From contig QJNS01000080.1 in the NCBI GenBank assembly GCA_004154925.1, positions 62,001 through 126,000 on the forward strand: a stretch of DNA of 64,000 nt. The letters are read 5' to 3'. The position numbers and the translations under genes are program-made. Shown here piece by piece: positions 1 to 8,867 of this stretch. How positions within the stretch are numbered: the first letter of the stretch is position 1; each line of letters starts with the position of its first letter. The notes under the pieces were generated by a model. The model did no database searches, had not been told where the DNA came from, and worked only from the letters and a program-made list of their open reading frames with translations. The DNA comes from Monosporascus cannonballus (Eukaryota > Ascomycota > Sordariomycetes > Xylariales).

Positions 1-548
1 GAACAGCTTCAGCAGGGCGTCCCGCCTCCTCTGCTTTCCCTCCTCTCCCGCGCCCGCCACGCGGACCCACGCCACGCTGGCCCCGAACACGCGACGCACG
101 AGCAGCAGGAACTTCTCGAGCCGCAGAACGTCGATGCCCGTCCACTCGCGCGCCATCGTCTGCCAGAACGCGGCGAGCCACTGCGTCACCGCCTGCTCTT
201 CCCCGCCCGGGGGTGACGGGGGCAGGCTCGACTGCAGGGAGGCGAGCTCCGCGCACAGGTTCTGCTGCGGCACCGGCCGGTCGCACATCCACAGGCTGTA
301 GAACAGGCCCTTCCACAGCTTCAGGTTGTCCAGGTGCGTGCGCGGCCGCGCCGACGACGAGGAGAGGAAGGTGCGCAGCGTTGAGAGGGCCTGCGTCCGT
401 GTTTTGCGGTCTGGATGTCGCGGGGATGCAGGCGTTAGCGTCGCGGCCGGTGAGGGAGAGGAGGAGAGACGTAGCGAGGAAGGCGGGACCTACCGCTTGA
501 TGCGAGGTGTTTTATGAAGGGCATACTCTGCTCGTCGGCGGTCGCCAT
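1..548 (-). CDS. RRP1: Rrp1/Nop52 ribosomal RNA processing protein, N-terminal part (cut by window edge)
   Basis: This is the start of a nucleolar protein of the Nop52/Rrp1 family, which acts in 27S pre-rRNA processing and 60S subunit assembly (family knowledge). Exon 1 (548-494) begins MATADEQSMPFIKHLASS. An 83-bp intron (493-411) has donor GTAGGT, a CTAAC branch site and a CAG acceptor. Exon 2 (410-1) runs open to the edge. Exon 2 carries the family landmarks DRKTRTQALSTLRTFLSS, then LKLWKGLFYSLWMCDRP and WQTMAREWTGIDVLRLEKF. I chose the ATG at 548 because the family starts only a few residues before the PFIK motif. An in-frame ATG at 746 exists but would add an uncharacteristic extension. 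About 154 residues are visible; the C-terminal part lies left of the window. Confidence 0.92.
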
Positions 549-2812
549 TGTGAGGGGTGTGTCGAGCGGCGGCTCGGTAGCCGACGGGCGGTCAATCGAG
601 TGTGTCGCTTTTACGGAAATTGGAAAAACAGAATGCGCCGATATATACCTGAAGATGCTCTCGGAAACAGGCTCTCGTTGGGGGGTAAAGTGCGCGTGTG
701 GTGAGTGCTTCTGAAGCTCTACAGTTTTATCAATTGCCGTTGTCACTTATCGATGGAATCTCAATTGAAGATCAGAAGCTTTCCAGAATTTTGGGCCGCG
801 CAACGGTTCCACGAGAAAGTTTTAGTGGAGAATGCGAATGCGGAATCGGTTTCCGGTTCTTCGCTGCAATGGGACTAGCGCGTGTCAGTCTTGGCGAGCT
901 CTAGGGATAGGGGGGGCTGGTTCTGGTTCTATGGAATAGACTTCTCATCTCCTGGTTCTTGATGTCTTCTTCGTCTTCCCCGAAATACTCCCCACCCCCC
1001 ACCCCCCATTTTTTTTTTTTGACATAACGGACAGAGGAAATGGGTTTGAAGTGATGAATCAACCATAGGAAGAGATGAGGAAGAAGAAAACAGAAGGCGG
1101 GCCGAGACATTCCTCTTCTTCGGCTTCCTCCTGCCTCAGTGCCATTCATAGTCTGAGAAGTGCGGCGAGACAACAGCCGCGTACCGGCGGCCACCCATTC
1201 AGAGGTAATCGACGTCTCAGAGGTATGCATCTTCGACAGTGCAAGGACTGGTGCGGTTTGCCAGAATCCAAGCGAAAGGCGGGGGTCGGGGGATCTCTGG
1301 TCAATTAGGGGTCTGCGGGATGCGATCAATCCCGGAATTCACAGCCACGGCTTGTTGTACAGCGGCCAACGCGACCCTTCTGGTGGAACGCGGACTATGC
1401 TCCTGTCCCGAGCCCGGTTGCCCGCCATGCGAAGATGGTTAACCGTTGGTTCGCCCCGCTTCGTTACGGCCAACGGGACTTGACGATCCCGGTGGCAGCT
1501 TCGTACAGGTGTTCCGCGGGAGCAACCATCTCGTTTTAGTTTTAAGTCGCGAGCCTTGAGCGCGTAGGCCTTGAAGATTAGGCTTTTACAGTTCTGTTTC
1601 TATGCTTTAAGCGACGTTTCCTAGCACGATGATTCACCCATTCCTACATTGTTTGCCTTGGACTGCCAAGTCGTTCCAAACAAAGGATACAACCACCTCC
1701 TGAGTTAGTAATACAAAACTCTCAAGTCTCATCTTCAAGTTTCTGCCTAGATACGCCTAGCAACGTTGCTGTTGATTCAGATGTTGGTTGCAGTGAGTCG
1801 GGTTGATGGGTTGAGCGGCCTCTCAGTGGATAATCCTGGTATGTATCGCAGGTTAGTTAAGCTATAATAGTGAATCATAGCAGGGGAGCGGTGATTAAGC
1901 GGCCGAAAGCACTTGCGTAACGTATTATGCTAGCTGCAATATCGGACGGGTGACCTAACACAAGACGCTCGGTAGGATCGATAAATATGAATCACTCATC
2001 GAGCTGCTCATTGCCATGCCAATGTCTGCCTGGGCATTGTGGCGCGTTGGTAATGCTGAATTGGTGAATGGCTATCTTGTCTCTTGCGGATCGAAATCGC
2101 TTCCATGAAGTATGCAATTTTCGGATGACGATTCAACCAGTCCATAGAGCCGCCTAGGCCTACTTCTCTGTAAGTCCAAGAAGACGGGGAGAGGCATTCC
2201 CAGTACTAGGAGACGAGTTCTCCTTATAACTAGCTGGCGTCTGCGTTTAGAGCCATATTAAACCATAGCATACGTTTTGTCTGAAGCCACAGGGAATTCT
2301 GGGATTGTAACATAGGTTTCGAAAGGCCGGTCCCGTAATAGACCCTTTCTACAAACAAACGTAATAGATTCAAATTTGCTACATAATATACCACGGCTGT
2401 AAGAGAAAGCTTTACCATAACGTTAAATATGCCCGTCTTAACTTGCCCAACAGATCTAACCGGTTCGTACATAGCAAACGGAACACGGAATGGGGGATTA
2501 CAATATCCCCCTAACTAGAGGATGGCTTTACACAACCTACCAACGTTAAGAAGGTGTCCGATCTTATCACGCCGGTACAAGTAAAAACTGCCACAACACT
2601 TCGAACATGACATTTCTCGCCTTGTCTGTCACGAGCAAACACTTCGAGTTCCTCGTCTTGTTTAACAAACTTAGTCTGCCCGCAATTCACCGTTAGGAAA
2701 TCCTGTTTATAGTCTGACGCCAACTGAATCATGGCGATACAACATGGAGAAAACTACCCAAAGCCTCCCTGAGGCAATGCTATATATAAAATCGGCCTCC
2801 TCATGGGAATAG
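549..2812. other. Intergenic region, no convincing gene
   Basis: This is the upstream region of the minus-strand Rrp1 gene plus unassigned DNA. It contains a C-rich then T-rich homopolymer tract near 985-1,020. Short open frames occur (for example 2,230-2,472 and 2,511-2,732 on the minus strand), but none shows a recognisable domain or intron support. I saw no tRNA A and B box pair. Confidence 0.5.
2781..2791 (+). promoter_or_regulatory. Candidate TATA box
   Basis: The sequence TATATATAAAA lies 22-32 bp before two ATG codons (2,803 and 2,813) and upstream of the orphan gene ending at 3,740. Its reverse complement also sits about 50 bp before a minus-strand ATG at 2,732, so direction is uncertain. 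Assignment rests on sequence resemblance and spacing only. Confidence 0.3.
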
Positions 2813-3131
2813 ATGGCTTTACGAAGTCGCGATCAAGCCTACATCTGCGAAAGCCGCGATATCACAACTAGTCTTAGCAATATAACTTCTCAACGCCTTA
2901 GCTTACGCAGGAGTATCTCTACTGCACCTACAAGTAAGTTATCTGGAGTCACCCTGGTCCGTTACTACTCGGTCCACAGACAACCCTTTTCGACTCCGTT
3001 TCTTGGGGGCCTATGATCCCTGAACATGTCCTATGACACCCTTTTTTTGAGGCTGGCCATCTAGAAAGACCAGCTTCTGTCTGACTCGAGCTATTGTAGT
3101 GCCACCACAACCTAGAGTTACCATCGAGCAG

Positions 3132-3740
3132 ATGGGCCTGACGAGGGTACCTATGGGCCACCCGTACATGTATGAGGTTGAGCAGATCCATCTGGCGCTG
3201 GCACACGTCGGCGTCAACATATCTGACAACCGATCGTGGACCACGTACAATCTCACCGCGGGGGAACAAATCGCCTGCACCTACTCCGTAGCTCCCTCGT
3301 ATGGCGCGTACATCACGCACTACATCAATGCCTCGAAAATCCCGAATAAGCCCCCCTTCGGCGCCGCGGCGCAGATCGTCCTCGACAACTACGAGAAGGC
3401 CGGGGGGCATCTCAGCGCGTTGACCTATTGTGGCTTCACCGAGGTAGACCACGAGGACTCGGTGAACGCCGTCTTCCGTGCTTTCAGGGCTGTCGGTAAA
3501 AAGCGCGAGTTCCAGACGGGCGGCTCGACCGTCTGCCGTCGCGGGGCCGGCGGCTACGCTGACTTTTGTCGCCATAACGTGCTAGTGGAGACGGTTAAGT
3601 CGATTAACCGCCGTTACGGAGGCGTTATCAACAGCAATGGGAAGGTGGAGTGCCTTGTCGGCGTTACCGTTCCGAACATCGACGAGCAGGGCCTTTTCGT
3701 CAAGCCTCACGTCTACATACTGGCCCAAATCGGCCGTTAG
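3132..3740 (+). CDS. Orphan protein, possibly secreted; 5' end uncertain
   Basis: I do not recognise this protein. The open frame runs from 3,051 to a stop at 3,738-3,740; the first in-frame ATG is at 3,132 (MGLTRVPMGHPY), giving 202 residues. GC-rich codons and the length make it look like real coding DNA. It has three N-glycosylation sequons (NIS, NLT, NAS) and five cysteines, which fits a secreted protein, but no signal peptide is present in this exon. An upstream exon is possible: an ATG at 2,813 leads to a GTAAGT donor at 2,934, and a TAG acceptor ending at 3,099, preceded by CTGAC, restores the same frame, with a 166-bp intron. A different upstream frame encodes a signal-like hydrophobic stretch but has an in-frame TAA. 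The gene may therefore be a 5'-decayed copy. Confidence 0.55.
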   Translation: MGLTRVPMGHPYMYEVEQIHLALAHVGVNISDNRSWTTYNLTAGEQIACTYSVAPSYGAYITHYINASKIPNKPPFGAAAQIVLDNYEKAGGHLSALTYCGFTEVDHEDSVNAVFRAFRAVGKKREFQTGGSTVCRRGAGGYADFCRHNVLVETVKSINRRYGGVINSNGKVECLVGVTVPNIDEQGLFVKPHVYILAQIGR

Positions 3741-4842
3741 AGTTCTTGCTGCGCATTCGGGTCCGCGGCGAGACTAGGCGTTCCGGTCTGTGGTCTGGTG
3801 TTCATTTTGGAGTTAGGACGCGGGGTCCGGGATATTGAGGCGTTATCGTCGCGGATATTTGGTAGTTTGCCTGGCTGGCGGCTGCCGAGTTTCAGTTGGT
3901 TTTGGTCCTGGAGGAGTTCGTATACCCCACCCGGCGTGAGCTCTCTCCGTGTTACACTGTAGCATTTACTCTCGTTTGGGTAGGCCATAGCCCTTTCCTA
4001 CCGTATGCGGATAATGGTATGTGCTCTACTACCAATTCCCGTGGCGCAACGAAAATCTAGCGTGAGAATGTCTACCAACCTTGCGTAGCCCATATGAGCT
4101 AAAATTCCCTTTGGAAACGGTGCCTGTTTGGGGTTCTGATGAGTGTTGCCAGTAAGTCTTCTCATAAAGCCTGGTCATAGGATCTAGCAGTAGGTGCGTT
4201 GAATAGGGGGGTCTAGCGCTATATGGCTGATCTTGGACGGACCGGCGACCCAACTGACGGACCGACAACGCGCTGCCTGCAGCGAATGGCAAGCTCGATA
4301 TGAGAGATCAGCCATTTGTGGGAGTTAAGCCTAATCCGGTCTAGTGGATGGCATGATAGCGGGGCAAAGTGGGGCAATACTCTGGCCGATAAGCGCACTA
4401 AGGTAATAAAATATATGGGTCTTATCGCAATTGGAAGCAATATAGCAGCAACATTGACGACGCGACTTCCAAGGGTAAATGCGAATGTCAAATGTTAAAT
4501 GGGACTGTAAGTCGCGACCTGATGAATGAACTTTCGCAATCGCTTAACTGGCAACTTTCCTCATCAACGGCCTAGAATTTATCAACTATTATCTCTAAAC
4601 AATGCTTTCTCACATTCTGGCAAAATTTCTCTAATCTCATCAATTATCTTCGTCATTCTTACAATAGTATTCAATCCGAACCAACCTGGTACCTCACACA
4701 ATATTGCCAGTCGCAGGAAGTCGAACCCAGCAGAAAGACACGATGCAGCATGTCCGCTTGATTTAAGGTTCCATCCGGACGTCATCGCTCACCTCCGCCT
4801 TCGCCTTCCTTCCCCTTCGTATCCGATGACTTCTCTGGAAAC
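3741..4842. other. Intergenic region upstream of the 1,094-residue gene
   Basis: I see no gene here. The last ~300 bases (4,540-4,842) are rich in T and C (for example CTTTCTCACATTCTGG at about 4,607), the usual look of a fungal promoter and 5' leader. Short overlapping open frames on both strands look random. Confidence 0.5.
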
Positions 4843-7800
4843 ATGGATCGTAACTCGTTGAAGCCCTCGGAAGTTCTTTCCGCCAACGCCAACGGTCGAA
4901 GGAGCTCCGCGCAACTCTTTGGCAGCCGTCCGAATTCGAGAAAGGGCATGGAGAACCCTGAGTTAAAGGAGAATATGGATACTGCCACATCTGATACCGA
5001 AGGAGGCTACCGGCCTCCCGTATCGGGAGGCAACAGCTACAGCCATCAGAGATCACATACAATCGCAAGCGCTACAAAACCCTCTGATTACAAGCTCCGA
5101 CAAAGTGGTAGTATAGGTCGTGCTTCTGCCGGCCATACTGGCGACTCATCACCGCGCGACACACGTATACCTCGCCCCAAGACGACAGCACCCTTAAATA
5201 GCACGGTTCAGAACAGTCCTAGCCAGTATAGTCGCTCCCAGAAGCAGCCATCCGCCCTCCGACAGCCCATGAGCCTGAAATCAGCGTTCAAACTAGCCCA
5301 AGAACAAGAAGCAGAGGACGGCACCATAGATCTGAATCGAGCATTCAATATGGCAAGCGCCGAGGCAAACGGGGGCATCGATGCCTCTCCTAGTCCTGCA
5401 CCACGAACCTACCGAGCCAGACACGAGGGCAACGACATGGAACCCCAGAATACCCACTGGAGCAGAAGAGGTAGTGAGCTTGGTCAACAGCTGCAGCGGT
5501 TCGATCGGAATCATCAGCTCAGCCGAGGATCGGGTCCGCTAGGGGGATTGTTTGCCAATAACCGTGCCGGACCCAATGTCTCTGAGACCAGCCATGCTTT
5601 TGCGAGAAAGTCCAGCAGCAGCAGCAGCAGCAGCAGCATAGGGACAAGCCCTGGAATTCGGGAAACGGACCAGTGGAATGCTACCCCCACAAGGAACAAG
5701 GGAAGACAGGTTCCCCTGGGCTCTACAACGCCTGGTGGTGAACCCGTGAGATTGGGTATAGGAAGGCAGGACAATCCGATCCCTTCTATCGAATTGAAGT
5801 CAGCCACAAGCGAAGAATTCCCGTCTCCCGTTTCACAGGCCGATAATATATCACCGGAAAAGAGCCTCAACTGGCATCTGGACGCGGACTTTACGGCTGG
5901 AGACCTGCAGATTTCCGACAGCCCACGCATCCGCACGTGGAAAGCTGGTGGCGGGTCTGCTCCCTTAAGTCTAGAAGGCAGTAACCAGAACCAGAGAACC
6001 CCAGCTTTTCGGCGTAGTAATAGTAGGCTTGACCAGATTCGGGAAAGAGAAGCCGAAGTCGAGAGGATTCCGTTGCCAGAAGACGCGTTGAGCCCGCCGG
6101 TGAGAAGGAATACGAAGCTAGATGAGATAGGGGCTCGGGAGAGGGAAGCCCTTTCTAAGAGAGCCGTTGCTACTAGTAGGCTTGACGAGATCAGAATGAA
6201 AAACTCGGAGACTCGTTCAGAATCGCAGGAGATAGACAGGCAGTCAAGCAATGATGGCATCAGGAATCCCCCAAGTCTTAGCCATAAGCCTATGGACATT
6301 CCAGAGAGCAAGCTGGCTCAAGGTCCCGAGAAGGAAGCGCCGAGAGATCCCCCAGGCAGTAATTCAACCCGCTCTCTCACCGAAAGAAAGAGTGGTCAAA
6401 CCGAGGCTCATGACGACGTCTCCGCCAAGGACAACAAAGTCGTGCGTGATCCATCGTCCCAGGACGACTCTCAAGAACTACTTCGCCGACTTGCTAGAGC
6501 GACTAGCGCGAGTCCTCCGCCACCGGTCGGGTCAGACAATATAGGAGGACGCTTGCCTATCGCAGAGACAACGTTCAAGCCGAAGCTAGAGGAGACGGAA
6601 ATCAGCAGACCCCACTCGACGAGAGAAGAAAGGAGGTCCAGGAATCTGGAGATTAAGAGTTCCAGAGAGAGACCGTCAGTGGGATTTGTCGGCCTTAAGC
6701 GCGTCGCATCTTCCGATTCCTTGCACGATAAGCGGGCGAGCAAGGCGAACTCCGAAATCGATCCTACAGACCGCATTGAGGGGGAAATGAAACTGTTTGC
6801 ACCTCTCGATAATTACTCTGAGAAGGGTTCTGTCCGAGCGCCATCCCCTCTTACATCCGAACCAGCGGAAGAGGAAACTCCTCGGCCCAATAGAGTCGAT
6901 CCCTTGACCCTCCCTACACCGCGTGTAACCGGCGCATTCGTCGAGACCCCTGCAACCACCAGGGTTAAGGAAGATGATGACCTGAGCGATAAAGTCGCTT
7001 CAGACAGCATTCTGCAGACCTCGGAAGCGTTGCACAGGGCACGCGAGCAGGGCTCCTTCAAAGCCCCAGTACAGCGGACAGTCAAACGCGAAGGTAGGGA
7101 TGGGCCTACGTCTGCGGGGGTATCCAAGGCAAGATCTTCCTCGGTTCCGACGGCGCGTCGCTCCAGATCTGCTTGCGGACGCCGACGTCGCCCCTTGATT
7201 AACACCGCCAAACCGGCATCAGCCAAGGAAGACCTCCGCGCTATTTTGCGCAGCCACGAAATCGACGACTCGACCCTCGAAGACTTCGACGAGCGTCTCG
7301 CTAGACACGAGATCGATCACGAAGAGCTAGAGCGGATGGTCGAGGAATCGACGCTCAAGGCCGAGGATGATCCTAACGCGCCAGAGCTGGCCGACAGTGA
7401 GCGAGAAGTAGAGCCTTACACTCGGATGAGCAAATCGCTGAAGAATCTCCTAACAGATATTCGCTCTGCGAAACAAGGCATTGAACGCCTTGAAGATAGG
7501 GTTGCTCACAGCGAGCACAAGGCGCCTAAAGCCTCTACTGGCCTAGAGGCTTCCAAACCGCAGCCCCCACCGTGCCTTGAGTCTGGTGCCATCTTGATTT
7601 CCATGCCACGTCTGTGGCGCAGAGATCCCAAATTCAAGCTAACGCCGCTCGGTATCCTGTCGATTTTCTTAGCCATCTGGTGGCCTTTAGAATTACTCTT
7701 CTCTCACCAATATGCCGTCGAATACGCATGTACGCCTACCGTCCCATGCGACTGGTCGCCGAACGAACCATATTACCCATATACGATGCCCTTTATGCTT

Positions 7801-8127
7801 GATGAATGGGTAACCGGGGGTAAGGGGAGAGAATGGATATTCTGGATCGGAGAAGAGCTTGGCGATCTAGCCGCGGAAGCTTCTGACTGGATCACCAATA
7901 CCGACTTCACCCAATACGACGAGCGATACATGGATGTATGGGAGCGGAAGCGGCACAGGAGGCGACTGCGGAAGCATGGGCTTATCCAGAAGTGGGTTCA
8001 GCCCCCAGGCTATAAGTCCATGTACGCCGAGTGGGAAGCCGTGCGCAGAGCCAGGGAGGAGGCGGAAGAGTCGGGATACGGCGCCGAGGACGAGAGCATG
8101 AGTGCCGACGAGAGCGTCCGGTGGTGA
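4843..8127 (+). CDS. Large disordered protein with one C-terminal membrane segment, function unknown
   Basis: A single-exon frame of 1,094 residues starts in a good context (AACATGG). The first ~900 residues are Ser/Pro/Arg/Glu-rich and probably disordered, with a run of nine serines near residues 257-265 encoded by an AGC repeat (5,612-5,638). Three related motifs lie near residues 396, 425 and 446: RLDQIREREAE, KLDEIGAREREA and RLDEIRMKNSE. An acidic helical stretch (about 805-840) is followed by a likely coiled coil. One hydrophobic segment (about 933-953) follows MPRLWRRDPKFKLTPLG. After it come CTPTVPCDW, a tryptophan-rich stretch, and a basic helix (WERKRHRRRLRKHGL). The layout suggests a tail-anchored or inner-nuclear-membrane / spindle-pole type protein with a long N-terminal side, but that is inference; the Cut12 signature start is absent. 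It converges with the next gene. Confidence 0.85.
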   Translation: MDRNSLKPSEVLSANANGRRSSAQLFGSRPNSRKGMENPELKENMDTATSDTEGGYRPPVSGGNSYSHQRSHTIASATKPSDYKLRQSGSIGRASAGHTGDSSPRDTRIPRPKTTAPLNSTVQNSPSQYSRSQKQPSALRQPMSLKSAFKLAQEQEAEDGTIDLNRAFNMASAEANGGIDASPSPAPRTYRARHEGNDMEPQNTHWSRRGSELGQQLQRFDRNHQLSRGSGPLGGLFANNRAGPNVSETSHAFARKSSSSSSSSSIGTSPGIRETDQWNATPTRNKGRQVPLGSTTPGGEPVRLGIGRQDNPIPSIELKSATSEEFPSPVSQADNISPEKSLNWHLDADFTAGDLQISDSPRIRTWKAGGGSAPLSLEGSNQNQRTPAFRRSNSRLDQIREREAEVERIPLPEDALSPPVRRNTKLDEIGAREREALSKRAVATSRLDEIRMKNSETRSESQEIDRQSSNDGIRNPPSLSHKPMDIPESKLAQGPEKEAPRDPPGSNSTRSLTERKSGQTEAHDDVSAKDNKVVRDPSSQDDSQELLRRLARATSASPPPPVGSDNIGGRLPIAETTFKPKLEETEISRPHSTREERRSRNLEIKSSRERPSVGFVGLKRVASSDSLHDKRASKANSEIDPTDRIEGEMKLFAPLDNYSEKGSVRAPSPLTSEPAEEETPRPNRVDPLTLPTPRVTGAFVETPATTRVKEDDDLSDKVASDSILQTSEALHRAREQGSFKAPVQRTVKREGRDGPTSAGVSKARSSSVPTARRSRSACGRRRRPLINTAKPASAKEDLRAILRSHEIDDSTLEDFDERLARHEIDHEELERMVEESTLKAEDDPNAPELADSEREVEPYTRMSKSLKNLLTDIRSAKQGIERLEDRVAHSEHKAPKASTGLEASKPQPPPCLESGAILISMPRLWRRDPKFKLTPLGILSIFLAIWWPLELLFSHQYAVEYACTPTVPCDWSPNEPYYPYTMPFMLDEWVTGGKGREWIFWIGEELGDLAAEASDWITNTDFTQYDERYMDVWERKRHRRRLRKHGLIQKWVQPPGYKSMYAEWEAVRRAREEAEESGYGAEDESMSADESVRW

Positions 8128-8867
8128 AAGGACCCGTACGTACCATGACTGCCGGTATATATGCAGCCGATATACCCTCTATTTCTCCGGCGTCGCACTT
8201 TTAGCGTGGGCGTTTCGTCGGAAGGTGTCGTTATCATTCCCACTAGGCGCGATAGGTTAGAAAAGGGGTTAATGCATCTCATCGCATTGCGTGCGTTTGA
8301 AACAGGGCCGGAAATACCTATTCGCTGGCGTTGGTGGCTTTCGGCTATTCTTGAGAAGAAGGGTTGCCCTTGCACACACGAGGAAAGGAGATGGAATTGG
8401 AGTTTGCAAATGGGGACATTCTGTCGCATATCACATATACATCCACGATAGGCACTTATGGAACCCATTGGCTATTCAGTACGATTACAGTTATTGAATT
8501 TCCGTATTTGATCTGATTTTGCCGATACCTGAGATCATTAAGAAGCAGCTACGTAGTTGATGTGGCTGCTGAGATACCTGCTACATGTCCTAGTTAAGAT
8601 GTCCTCTTTTGGCCGAAATCACCCATGTGGGAAGGGAAGATGCCATATTATGGTCCAATGCAGTTCATTCTCATCATTTACTCATTACACGATACTGTAC
8701 ATTAACAATACAAGTAAACCTCCCGTCGTCCTCGTTGTCCCCGAATAAGGCAACAACCGTCCACCGTCGAAACATTGCAATGCCATACTCATAATGACGT
8801 AACTCGCCACCCAAAAAGCACACAACGGTCGGCTGATCGACTTATCTCGCGACGAGTCGAGACTGAC
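8128..8867. other. Intergenic region between convergent genes
   Basis: This 740-bp spacer lies between two genes that point toward each other, so it should hold both 3' untranslated regions and poly(A) sites. No coding frame stands out. Confidence 0.5.

Noticed and set aside
1900..1990. 5S rRNA-like stretch (GGACGGGTGACC)
   Set aside because: Only about a dozen bases resemble the 5S internal region; the flanking stems and the conserved start do not match.
2230..2732. Two short minus-strand open frames (80 and 73 codons)
   Set aside because: No domain, no splice signals joining them, and the only TATA-like site can equally serve the opposite strand.
4700..4760. tRNA T-arm-like sequence (reverse of GGGTTCGACTTCC)
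   Set aside because: The stem around the loop does not pair and no A box or acceptor stem is found at the right distance.
5514..6311. 265-codon minus-strand frame inside the 1,094-residue gene
   Set aside because: Antisense shadow with Leu/Ser-rich composition and no start context; the sense frame is continuous over 3.3 kb.
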